Assembly: GCF_900343145.1 (NCBI RefSeq)
Contig: NZ_LT996886.1
Coordinates: 1,302,001-1,366,000 of the forward strand
DNA length: 64,000 nt
DNA from: Tessaracoccus timonensis
GTDB lineage: Bacteria; Actinomycetota; Actinomycetes; Propionibacteriales; Propionibacteriaceae
Direction: 5' to 3'
Shown: positions 8,135 through 15,027 of the stretch, piece by piece
Position numbering within the stretch: the first letter of the stretch is position 1
Layout: every line of letters begins with the position of its first letter
Position numbers and translations under genes: made by a program
Notes under the pieces: generated by a model
Databases searched by the model: none
Told to the model about the DNA's origin: nothing
The model's input: the letters and a program-made list of their open reading frames with translations, nothing else

Positions 8135-8686
8135 TCAGGCAGTCGGCGACGGGGAAGGCGCCGGCGAGCTCTGGGAAGGCGACGGCGACGGCGACACGAA
8201 CTCGCACACCACGCCGCCCTCGGTCTCGATCTGCTGCAGCGGGTTCTTCGACATGCCCTCGTAGACAGTGCCGACGAGCACGTCGACGCTGCCGTCGACC
8301 CGGTCGTCGTACTCGATCGTCGCATTCGTGAACGCCGACTGCACAAGCTTCAGCATCGCCTCGTCGTCGGCACTGCCGCGCACTACGGTCGTTTTCACGC
8401 GGTCGTCGGTGTTACCGGCGCGCAGCATGTTATAGCCCTGATTCTTTAAAGCCTCGCTCACCTTGCCTGCCAGCCCGGACGTGAACCCGCCGTTCAGCAC
8501 GCGCACCGACACCATATCGGGCGTGATGACGGCGGCCTTTTTCGTCACGCACGGAGTGGGCGACGGCGACGGCAACGGAGCGGTGAGGCTCTTCCAGCCC
8601 CAGCTGGCTCCCAAAATGAGGAATCCGAGCAGCGCAAGCAGCAGCACCGGGGTGGCGATCAGCCGGAACACGCGCACGGCATCCAT
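8135..8686 (-). CDS. LytR C-terminal (LytR_C) domain membrane protein
   Basis: 183 residues. One N-terminal transmembrane helix (FRLIATPVLLLALLGFLILGA, about residues 7-27) is followed by a Pro/Ser linker. The extracytoplasmic LytR_C domain, residues ~55-150, begins VSVRVLNGGFTSGLAGKVSEALKNQGY and contains VVRGSADDEAMLKLVQ. The tail is Ser/Pro-rich. In actinobacteria such proteins accompany LCP-type cell-wall functions; the exact role is unknown. The next gene on the same strand starts about 320 bp upstream, so cotranscription is likely. Confidence 0.82.
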   Translation of the reverse strand: MDAVRVFRLIATPVLLLALLGFLILGASWGWKSLTAPLPSPSPTPCVTKKAAVITPDMVSVRVLNGGFTSGLAGKVSEALKNQGYNMLRAGNTDDRVKTTVVRGSADDEAMLKLVQSAFTNATIEYDDRVDGSVDVLVGTVYEGMSKNPLQQIETEGGVVCEFVSPSPSPSQSSPAPSPSPTA

Positions 8687-8713
8687 CCTTCCTGGGTCGG
8701 GCGTCCACCCAAT

Positions 8714-9007
8714 TTACTGCAACTCGAGAATTCGTGCGTGCACCGTGCCACGCTGCTGGAGCGCGGCACGCAGCGCCCGATGGAGCCCGTCTTCGAGATA
8801 CAGCTCACCGTTCCAGCTCACCACGTGGGCAAACAAGTCGCCGTAGAAGGTGGAGTCCTCTGCCAGCAAGGTGGCGAGATCGAGGGTTCTTTTGGTGGTG
8901 ATCAGCTCGTCGAGTCGCACCTGCTGCGGGGCGATCTGGCTCCAATCACGAGGCGCATACCCATGCTCAGGGTAGGGGCGTCCCTCGCCGATTTCCTTGA
9001 AGATCAC
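8714..9007 (-). CDS. Small conserved actinobacterial protein, VapB-antitoxin-like annotation family
   Basis: 97 residues: MIFKEIGEGRPYPEHG, RDWSQIAPQQVRLDELITTKRTLDL, then SWNGELYLEDGLHRALRAALQQ. The LDELITTK...HVV..GELYLEDGLHRALRAA pattern recalls a conserved small family in actinobacteria that automatic annotation often names VapB-type antitoxin. No toxin gene adjoins it here: the neighbours are the LytR_C gene and a divergent HerA-like ATPase. A role as a toxin-antitoxin component is therefore doubtful. Confidence 0.6.
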   Translation of the reverse strand: MIFKEIGEGRPYPEHGYAPRDWSQIAPQQVRLDELITTKRTLDLATLLAEDSTFYGDLFAHVVSWNGELYLEDGLHRALRAALQQRGTVHARILELQ

Positions 9008-9103
9008 GGCCTCAGTCTACTGCGTCGCCCTCTCGAGCCTGGAACGCCGCGCGCCCGCGCGTCGACAATCCTTCACTCGGCCGCCCATGAATCAGTACAG
9101 TGC

Positions 9104-10750
9104 ATGTCCGTGAGTGAACAACAGATCATCGACGGCTACACCTTCAACGTCCCCTCGGCCACGCTGGGCGCCCTCATGCACGACGGGGAACCCGTCAAGG
9201 AAGCGCGCATCGGTATTCCGCTGGGCATGTTCAACCGGCACGGGCTCGTCGCCGGAGCCACCGGCACCGGCAAAACCAAGACACTGCAGGTCATGGCGGA
9301 AGCCCTCAGCAACGCAGGCGTACCGGTGTTTGCCGCCGACGTGAAGGGCGACCTCTCCGGCCTCGCCACCCCCGGCGAGGGGAGCGACAAGCTGCTGGCA
9401 CGCGTCGCCCCGCTTGGCCAAGACTGGGAAGCCGCGACGTTCCCCGTCGAACTCTTCGCCCTCGGCGGCGAGGGCAACGGAGTGCCCCTGCGGGCGACAG
9501 TGACCGACTTCGGTCCGGTGCTGCTGTCGAAGGTGCTGGATTTGAACCCGACGCAGGAATCGTCGCTCGGGCTCGTGTTTATGCATGCTGACAAGGCAGG
9601 ACTCCCACTGCTGGATCTCAAAGACCTCATCGAACTGTTGCGCTACCTCACTGCCACCGATGAGGGCAAGGACGAGCTCAAGGCCATCGGAGGCATCTCG
9701 ACGGCGACCGCCGGCGTCATCCTGCGCTCGCTCATCACCCTCAATGAGCAAGGCGGCGACGTGTTCTTCGGTGAGCCCGAGTTCGACTCGTCGGAGCTGC
9801 TGCGCACCGCCAGCGACGGCCGAGGCGTGATCTCGCTGCTCGAACTGCCGCAGCTGGCGTCGCGCCCGGCGCTGTTTTCCACCTTCCTGATGTGGCTCCT
9901 CGCCGACCTCTTCGAGCACCTCCCGGAGGTTGGCGACGTCGACAAACCGAAGCTCGTGTTCTTCTTCGACGAGGCCCACCTGCTGTTCCGTGGGGCGTCG
10001 AAGGCATTCCTGGAGTCCATCACGCAGACCGTCCGGCTCATCCGCTCGAAGGGCGTGGGTGTGTTCTTCGTCACGCAGACCCCGAAGGATATTCCCGACG
10101 ATGTGCTCGCCCAGTTGGGTTCGCGCGTGCAGCACCAGCTGCGTGCCCACACGCCGAACGACGCGAAGGCGCTGAAGGCTTCCGTCGCCACCTATCCGCA
10201 CTCTGACTACGACCTTGAGCGCCTGCTGCAGGAGCTCGGCATTGGCGAGGCCATCGTCACGGTGATGAACGACAAGGGCGCACCCACCCCCGTCGCGTGG
10301 ACGAAAATGTGGGCGCCGACCGCGTCGATGGATCCGACCCCGGAGGCTGAACAGCAGCGCATCGTGCGCGAATCGCTGCTGTTTTCCCGCTACGGGGAGC
10401 CCGTCGACAGGGAATCGGCGTACGAGATGCTGACCAAGCGCATGGAAGACAGTGCAGCAGAGGCCGAAGCCGCGGCCCAGGCGGAGGAAGAGGCGGCGAA
10501 GGCCGAGGCGGCCGCCGCGGAGCAGGCGAAGATCGAGGCTGAGCAGCGCAAGGCGTTTGAGCGCGCGCAGAAGGAATATGAGCGCCAGCGGCGAGCCGAA
10601 GAGAAGCGCCTCGAGCAGCAGCGGGCGCGTGAGGAGCGCGAGGCGGAGCGTCGTCGTCGCGAACGCGAGCGCCGGACGGAACGCGTCGTGCGGTCAGTCG
10701 GTAAAGACCTGGTTCGCGGCATCTTCGGCATCTTGAAGAAGCGCCGCTGA
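9104..10750 (+). CDS. HerA-type ATPase with helicase-like DUF853 architecture
   Basis: About 548 residues from ATG 9104; GTG 9110 is an alternative, with TACAGT at 9096-9101 as a possible -10 box. Walker A is GATGTGKTKT near residue 49. The Walker B region is LVFFFDEAHLLF near 284, followed by a conserved VRLIRSKGVGVFFVTQTPKDIPDDVLAQLGSR-type segment (arginine finger and sensor part). Residues ~440-530 form a long Ala/Glu/Arg coiled coil, then a basic tail. The family belongs to the HerA/FtsK clade of DNA-pumping ATPases, but its cellular role is uncharacterised. It is convergent with pfkA, with palindrome A copy 2 between them. Confidence 0.85.
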   Translation: MSVSEQQIIDGYTFNVPSATLGALMHDGEPVKEARIGIPLGMFNRHGLVAGATGTGKTKTLQVMAEALSNAGVPVFAADVKGDLSGLATPGEGSDKLLARVAPLGQDWEAATFPVELFALGGEGNGVPLRATVTDFGPVLLSKVLDLNPTQESSLGLVFMHADKAGLPLLDLKDLIELLRYLTATDEGKDELKAIGGISTATAGVILRSLITLNEQGGDVFFGEPEFDSSELLRTASDGRGVISLLELPQLASRPALFSTFLMWLLADLFEHLPEVGDVDKPKLVFFFDEAHLLFRGASKAFLESITQTVRLIRSKGVGVFFVTQTPKDIPDDVLAQLGSRVQHQLRAHTPNDAKALKASVATYPHSDYDLERLLQELGIGEAIVTVMNDKGAPTPVAWTKMWAPTASMDPTPEAEQQRIVRESLLFSRYGEPVDRESAYEMLTKRMEDSAAEAEAAAQAEEEAAKAEAAAAEQAKIEAEQRKAFERAQKEYERQRRAEEKRLEQQRAREEREAERRRRERERRTERVVRSVGKDLVRGIFGILKKRR

Positions 10751-10759
10751 CGAAGAGCA

Positions 10760-10811
10760 AAGATAGATCAAGTTCGTGGTGGGTAGACGAGCCACGAACT
10801 TGATCTATCTC
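10760..10811. repeat. Palindrome family A, copy 2
   Basis: Perfect arms (10760-10779 and 10792-10810) enclose the spacer TGGGTAGACGAG. It lies exactly in the gap between the convergent HerA-like ATPase and pfkA, where it could act as a bidirectional terminator. Confidence 0.9.
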
Positions 10812-10818
10812 GACGGGT

Positions 10819-11940
10819 TTACTCGCCCAGCTCGGTACCGACCGAGCGTGCGGTGGTGATCCACGGGTGGTCGAGCGGCACCAGCGCGAGGTTGCCGGCG
10901 ACGTCCTCCAGCGGGACAGCCGCCGCGCCTTCGCCCTTCGACGCCACCATGATGCCGGTCTCGCCGGCCTCGATGAGGTCGGCAGCTGCCGCACCAATCA
11001 CCGAACCCAGCAGCCGATCCGCCGCGACGGGGATCCCGCCGCGCTGCACATACCCCAGCACGGTCACCCGCGACTCCAACCCCGTGCGAGCCTCAATTTC
11101 GCGGGCCAGACGGAACGGGTGCTCGCGGTGCGAATCTTCGATACGCCGACGGTGCTCCTTCGCCACCGCCTTGGCCTCGGGTGTCGGGGCTGACTTCACC
11201 AACGACTCCGCCGCCTCCAGCTCGGCGGTGGCTTCCGCGTCGCGGGCGCCCTCCGCCACGGCGACCACAGAGAAGTTCGTGCCCTTGCGCTTGCGTTCCT
11301 CGATTTTCTCGACGATGGCGTCCAGCTGGTAGGGGATCTCCGGCAGCAGAATCACGTCGGCGCCGCCCGCGATGCCCGCGCCGAGCGTGAGCCATCCGGC
11401 CTTGTGGCCCATGATTTCCGCGATGATGACACGGTGGTGGGAGTGCGCCGTCGAGTGCAGTCGATCGATCGCCTCCGTCGCAATCTCGAGCGCGGTGGCG
11501 AACCCGAAGGTGTTGTCGGTGTGGGCGATGTCCTTGTCAATCGTCTTCGGCAGATGCACGACGGGGATGCCGGCCTCATGCAGACGCAGCGCGTTCTTCG
11601 CGGTGCCGCCGCCACCCAGCAGCGCGAGGCAGTCGAGCTTGTTGCGCTCCACCACGTCGGCGATGTCGGGGATCACGTCGCGCGGTTCGCCGTCGACCAT
11701 CATCTTGTGCACTTTGTCGCGGCTGGTGCCGAGGATGGTGCCGCCGAGCGTCAGGATCCCGGAGAGCGAGTCGCGGTTGAGCTCGGTCCAGGTGTCTTCC
11801 GCCAGCCCGCGGATGCCACCGCGAAAGCCGATGAGTTCCATGCCGTACCGTCCGGTTGCGGCCTTGCCGAGGCCCCGGATCGCCGCGTTCAACCCTGGCG
11901 CGTCTCCGCCTGCCGTCAAGATTCCGATGCGCTTGGCCAT
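10819..11940 (-). CDS. 6-phosphofructokinase
   Basis: 373 residues. The N-terminus MAKRIGILTAGGDAPGLNAAIRG is the family glycine-rich loop. The catalytic TIDKD segment is in PKTIDKDIAHTDNTFG near residue 133, and MGHKAGWL and LGYVQRGGIPVAADR are present. The usual GGDGS is LGGGGT here and the catalytic loop begins PK rather than PG. A lysine at this place is associated with pyrophosphate-using enzymes, so the phosphoryl donor (ATP or PPi) cannot be assigned with confidence. RBS AGGAGGGCACCAC precedes the ATG. It is divergent from the flavodoxin gene. Confidence 0.9.
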   Translation of the reverse strand: MAKRIGILTAGGDAPGLNAAIRGLGKAATGRYGMELIGFRGGIRGLAEDTWTELNRDSLSGILTLGGTILGTSRDKVHKMMVDGEPRDVIPDIADVVERNKLDCLALLGGGGTAKNALRLHEAGIPVVHLPKTIDKDIAHTDNTFGFATALEIATEAIDRLHSTAHSHHRVIIAEIMGHKAGWLTLGAGIAGGADVILLPEIPYQLDAIVEKIEERKRKGTNFSVVAVAEGARDAEATAELEAAESLVKSAPTPEAKAVAKEHRRRIEDSHREHPFRLAREIEARTGLESRVTVLGYVQRGGIPVAADRLLGSVIGAAAADLIEAGETGIMVASKGEGAAAVPLEDVAGNLALVPLDHPWITTARSVGTELGE

Positions 11941-12034
11941 GTGGTGCCCTCCTGTAGGTGTTCCCGACGATACCGTTCACCCTCCCACTTGGGGCAACGT
12001 GGGGCTACTCCCGCCCAGATAATAGGGTGAAGCC

Positions 12035-12541
12035 ATGAGTCGGATTCTCGTCGTGTACAGCACCCGCGCAGGGACGACGGCCCACGTCGCCACCATCCTC
12101 TCGAAAGGGCTACGGGCACACGGCCACGAGGTCACCGTCGCATCCGCATCTACCGACCCGGCGCCCGACGGATTCGACTACTTCGTGGTGGGCAGCAGCA
12201 TCATCGCCAACTCCTGGAACGCCGAGGCCATCGCGTGGTTGCAGCAGCATCGAGCGGCGATTGACGGGCGCACGGCGCTGTTCAACGTCTGCCTCACCGC
12301 TGCCAGCCCAGAGCACAGAGAGGAAGCGTTGGCGCTCAACACCAAGGCGGCGGGCATCGTCGAGCCGCTGGCGATGGAAACCTTTGCCGGCCGGTACGAA
12401 CCCCAGAAGGTGTCCTGGTGGCGGCGCCTGCTGATGCGCGCCATCCAGCAGCCCCCGCAGGACCACCTCGATCCCGCCGCGATCACGCGCTGGACCGCAG
12501 TGCTGTCCGACCGCTTCACCGACACTTCCGAGGAGCCTTAA
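12035..12541 (+). CDS. Flavodoxin-domain protein
   Basis: 168 residues. The FMN phosphate loop is VVYSTRAGTTAHVA at residues 6-19, followed by FDYFVVGSSI near 51, FNVCLTA near 85 and a C-terminal segment rich in Trp and Arg. The layout is that of flavodoxin-like menaquinone-dependent protoporphyrinogen oxidase relatives (HemG-like), although no haem genes are adjacent. It ends two bases before the phosphatase ATG and is probably cotranscribed with it. GATAAT at 12018-12023 may be its -10 box. Confidence 0.75.
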   Translation: MSRILVVYSTRAGTTAHVATILSKGLRAHGHEVTVASASTDPAPDGFDYFVVGSSIIANSWNAEAIAWLQQHRAAIDGRTALFNVCLTAASPEHREEALALNTKAAGIVEPLAMETFAGRYEPQKVSWWRRLLMRAIQQPPQDHLDPAAITRWTAVLSDRFTDTSEEP

Positions 12542-12543
12542 CC

Positions 12544-12999
12544 ATGCATGTCATGTTCGTTTGTCACGGCAATATCTGCCGCTCTCCGATGGGGGAGCGC
12601 GTCGCGCGCCGACTCGCCGATGATCGCGGCCTGGATGTGCGCGTCACGTCGACGGGCACCAGCGCTGAAGAATTTGGTAACCCCATGGATTCCCGCGCTC
12701 GCAAGGTGCTTAGCGCCAATGGCTACGACGGCGATGGCCACGTCGCGCGCCAACTCACCCGACAGGATGTGGATGAGGTGGATGTGTTCGTTGCGGCCGA
12801 GCGTCGGCACGCGCAGCGCATTATCGCGTTGGGTGCTGACCCAGCCAGGGTGCACCTGGTCTCCGACTTCGACCCGGAAGGCCAACCGGGCGACCCGCTC
12901 CCTGATCCCTGGTACGGCGGCGCAGAGGACTTCGAAGAGACCCTCGCTGTGCTGGAGCGCGCGGTTCCCGCGCTGCTTGACTCGCTGGTCGTCGAGTAG
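12544..12999 (+). CDS. Low-molecular-weight protein-tyrosine phosphatase
   Basis: 151 residues. The P-loop CHGNICRSPMGE (C-x5-R-S) is at residues 7-18 and the general-acid loop DPWYGG near 119, both diagnostic of LMW-PTPs. In actinobacteria these act on phosphotyrosine of cytoplasmic or secreted targets; no cognate tyrosine kinase is in the window. Start ATG 12544 follows GGAGCCTTAACC, overlapping the end of the flavodoxin gene, which suggests translational coupling. Confidence 0.9.
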   Translation: MHVMFVCHGNICRSPMGERVARRLADDRGLDVRVTSTGTSAEEFGNPMDSRARKVLSANGYDGDGHVARQLTRQDVDEVDVFVAAERRHAQRIIALGADPARVHLVSDFDPEGQPGDPLPDPWYGGAEDFEETLAVLERAVPALLDSLVVE

Positions 13000-13010
13000 G
13001 TATGGCGCCC

Positions 13011-13290
13011 CGCCTGGTGATTGAGTAGCGGCTGCACACCATGCCCGATGGTTGAGTAGCCGCCGTAGGCGGCGTATCGAAACCTGCCACTGTGCGTCTC
13101 GATGCGGGCCTTCGGCCCTACTCGACGAACGGGGCAGTGCGCCGACACAGGTGATTGAGTAGCGGCTGCGCGACACCCGGTGATTGAGTGGCGGCTGCGC
13201 GAGACCCGGTGATTGAGTGGCGGCTGCGCCCCCTTTCGGTGATTGAGTAGCGCCCGTAGGGCGCGTATCGAAATCACCCCCGCAATAGCT
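13011..13290. repeat. Palindrome family E, block 3 (about seven units)
   Basis: Full palindromic units at about 13046-13085 and 13238-13278, a diverged unit at 13095-13130, and four half units GGTGATTGAGT(A/G)GCGGCTGCG near 13016, 13150, 13180 and 13208. The last three are tandem at about 28-30 bp spacing. No coding frame with recognisable content is present between 13000 and 13813. Confidence 0.8.
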
Positions 13291-13337
13291 TCGGGAACCG
13301 AGCTCCGCTCGCTCCTCAACTACCGGAGCTCAAGGGC

Positions 13338-13422
13338 AAGCTAACCCGATATCCACACGCGTTTGCTGATATCGGGGTTGTTGGGCTGTTTCGAGAAACG
13401 CGTGTGGATATCGGGTTAGCTT
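13338..13422. repeat. Palindrome family C, copy 2
   Basis: Perfect 27-bp arms, 13338-13364 and 13396-13422, start AAGCTAACCCGATATCC. The 31-nt centre contains GATATCGGGGTT, a partial echo of the arm sequence. Related to the copy at 7833. Confidence 0.92.
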
Positions 13423-13521
13423 CGGTGGGAGACCCCGGTTTCGATTCGGCCCTGTGGGTCGGATCAGCCATCGACAAGAGCTCCCCCCTCCCGGGCGGCG
13501 TATCGAGGAGCCCCAGCAGAA

Positions 13522-13603
13522 AAACTTCATAATCCGTACGCAGTTTGACCGAACACCCCTAAATCAGGGCCTTCATCTCATCTGCGTACGGATTTTGAAG
13601 TTT
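13522..13603. repeat. Palindrome family B, copy 2
   Basis: 24-bp arms with two mismatches (13522-13545 and 13580-13603) surround a centre almost identical to that of the copy at 3846, including CCCCTAAATCAGGGCCTTC. It lies in the repeat-rich spacer before the aldo/keto reductase gene. Confidence 0.9.
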
Positions 13604-13614
13604 GGGGGTGGGTG

Positions 13615-13740
13615 GCTTCGGCGGGCTTCGATACGCGAGCTGCGCTCGCTACTCAACCGTCGGGCGTCGTGGGGTTTCGATATGCCGCCTACGGCGGCTA
13701 CTCAACCACCGTGTGCCCGTCTGCGGTTCAATCATCAGGG
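13615..13740. repeat. Palindrome family E, block 4
   Basis: Two full units in reverse orientation, about 13627-13667 (TTCGATACGC..GCTACTCAACC) and 13675-13712 (TTTCGATATGCC..GGCTACTCAACC), then a TTCAATCATC fragment at 13726-13736. Confidence 0.85.
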
Positions 13741-13813
13741 CGCGGGGAGAATCGTGCTCGAGCATTTGCCGGAATCGTGCCAAGCCTGCGCGAAGACCAG
13801 GCAGGATGGACCC

Positions 13814-14857
13814 ATGGTCTATCCCGTGTACACCCCCGCAACTGATCGCTACGACGGCCGCATGCCTTACCGCAAGTGCGGCGCTTCGGGGCTCCGGCTG
13901 CCCGCTATCTCACTAGGGCTTTGGCAGAATTTCGGCGATGACAAGCCGATGGGCACTCAGCGCGCGATTCTTCGTCGGGCATTCGACGAAGGCATCACCC
14001 ACTTTGACCTGGCCAACAACTACGGGCCTCCGTACGGTCAAGCGGAGGTCAACTTCGGCACGATCTTCCGCCAGGATTTCGCATCGCTTCGCGACGAACT
14101 CATCATCTCCAGCAAGGCCGGCTACGACATGTGGCCCGGGCCGTATGGCCAGGGTGGTGGGTCGCGGAAGTACCTGTTGGCGTCGCTCGACCAGTCACTG
14201 CAGCGCATGGGGCTGGACTACGTCGACATCTTCTACTCGCACCACTTCGACCCCGAAACCCCTCTCGAAGAGACCATGATGGCCCTCGACCAGGCGGTGC
14301 GCTCGGGGCGGGCGCTGTACGTCGGTATCTCCAGCTACTCCGCAGGCAAGACGCGCGAAGCCGCACAGATCGCGCGCGAGCTCGGCACGCCGCTGCTCAT
14401 CCACCAGCCCAGCTACTCGATGCTGAATCGGTGGGTCGAAGGCGGCCTGCTCGACGCCACGAGCGAGCAGGGGATGGGCGTGATCGCGTTCAGCCCGCTC
14501 GCGCAGGGGCTCCTCACTGATCGGTACCTCGACGGGTCTATCCCCGAGGGCTCGCGCATGGGCCGAGGCGGGTCGCTGACGAAGGATCACTTGGGCGACG
14601 AGAACCTCGCCCGCCTGCGTGGGCTGAACGACATTGCCGCTTCGCGTGGACAATCGCTCGCGCAAATGGCGATTGCGTGGGTGCTCCGCGACGAGCGCGT
14701 CACGTCAGCGCTGCTCGGGGCGTCCAGCGTCGAGCAATTGGAGATGAATCTCGCTGCGCTCGCGAATCTCGAATTCACCGACGACGAACTCCGCGCCATC
14801 GACGAGTACGCCCAGGACGGCGACATCAACCTCTGGGAGCACTGGTCGTCGTTCTGA
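13814..14857 (+). CDS. Aldo/keto reductase, L-glyceraldehyde-3-phosphate reductase type
   Basis: 347 residues. AKR features are FDLANNYGPPYGQAE near residue 60 (catalytic Tyr), SSKAGYDMWPGPYG near 98 (catalytic Lys), a YSHHFDPETPLEETM segment, and the C-terminal cofactor region LLGASSVEQLEMNL. The GPYGQGGGSRKYL and SLTKDHL elements match the YghZ/Gpr subfamily, which reduces L-glyceraldehyde 3-phosphate and methylglyoxal with NADPH. Start ATG 13814 follows AGGATGGA; the longer open frame upstream reads through palindromes. Confidence 0.88.
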   Translation: MVYPVYTPATDRYDGRMPYRKCGASGLRLPAISLGLWQNFGDDKPMGTQRAILRRAFDEGITHFDLANNYGPPYGQAEVNFGTIFRQDFASLRDELIISSKAGYDMWPGPYGQGGGSRKYLLASLDQSLQRMGLDYVDIFYSHHFDPETPLEETMMALDQAVRSGRALYVGISSYSAGKTREAAQIARELGTPLLIHQPSYSMLNRWVEGGLLDATSEQGMGVIAFSPLAQGLLTDRYLDGSIPEGSRMGRGGSLTKDHLGDENLARLRGLNDIAASRGQSLAQMAIAWVLRDERVTSALLGASSVEQLEMNLAALANLEFTDDELRAIDEYAQDGDINLWEHWSSF

Positions 14858-14867
14858 GTTGAGCGGG

Positions 14868-15019
14868 TGTGGTTTCGATACCTCCGCTTCGCGGGCTACT
14901 CAACCACCGGGTAGTCAGGCGCGTTCCCTGACCGTCGAGTAGGCCCGGAGGGCTGTATCGAGACGCGAGGGGTGGGTGTGGTTTCGATACGCCGCCTTCG
15001 GCGGCTACTCAACCACCGG
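14868..15019. repeat. Palindrome family E, block 5
   Basis: Three units between the convergent aldo/keto reductase and PBP genes: about 14871-14910, 14930-14965 (diverged, CGTCGAGTAGG..TATCGAGACG) and 14979-15018. They fill the whole spacer and may form transcription-stopping hairpins. Confidence 0.85.
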
Positions 15020-15027
15020 GGTGCGCC

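Noticed and set aside
8738-9103. Long N-terminal extension of the HerA-like ATPase
   Set aside because: It is antisense to the small VapB-like gene and its sequence is the shadow of that gene.
13011-13290. CRISPR-like tandem repeats
   Set aside because: Units vary in length and core, spacing is irregular, spacers are not unique sequences of uniform size, and no cas gene is near. They are family E palindromes.
13454-13813. N-terminal extension of the aldo/keto reductase
   Set aside because: It reads through palindromes B and E and lacks a ribosome site; ATG 13814 has AGGATGGA.
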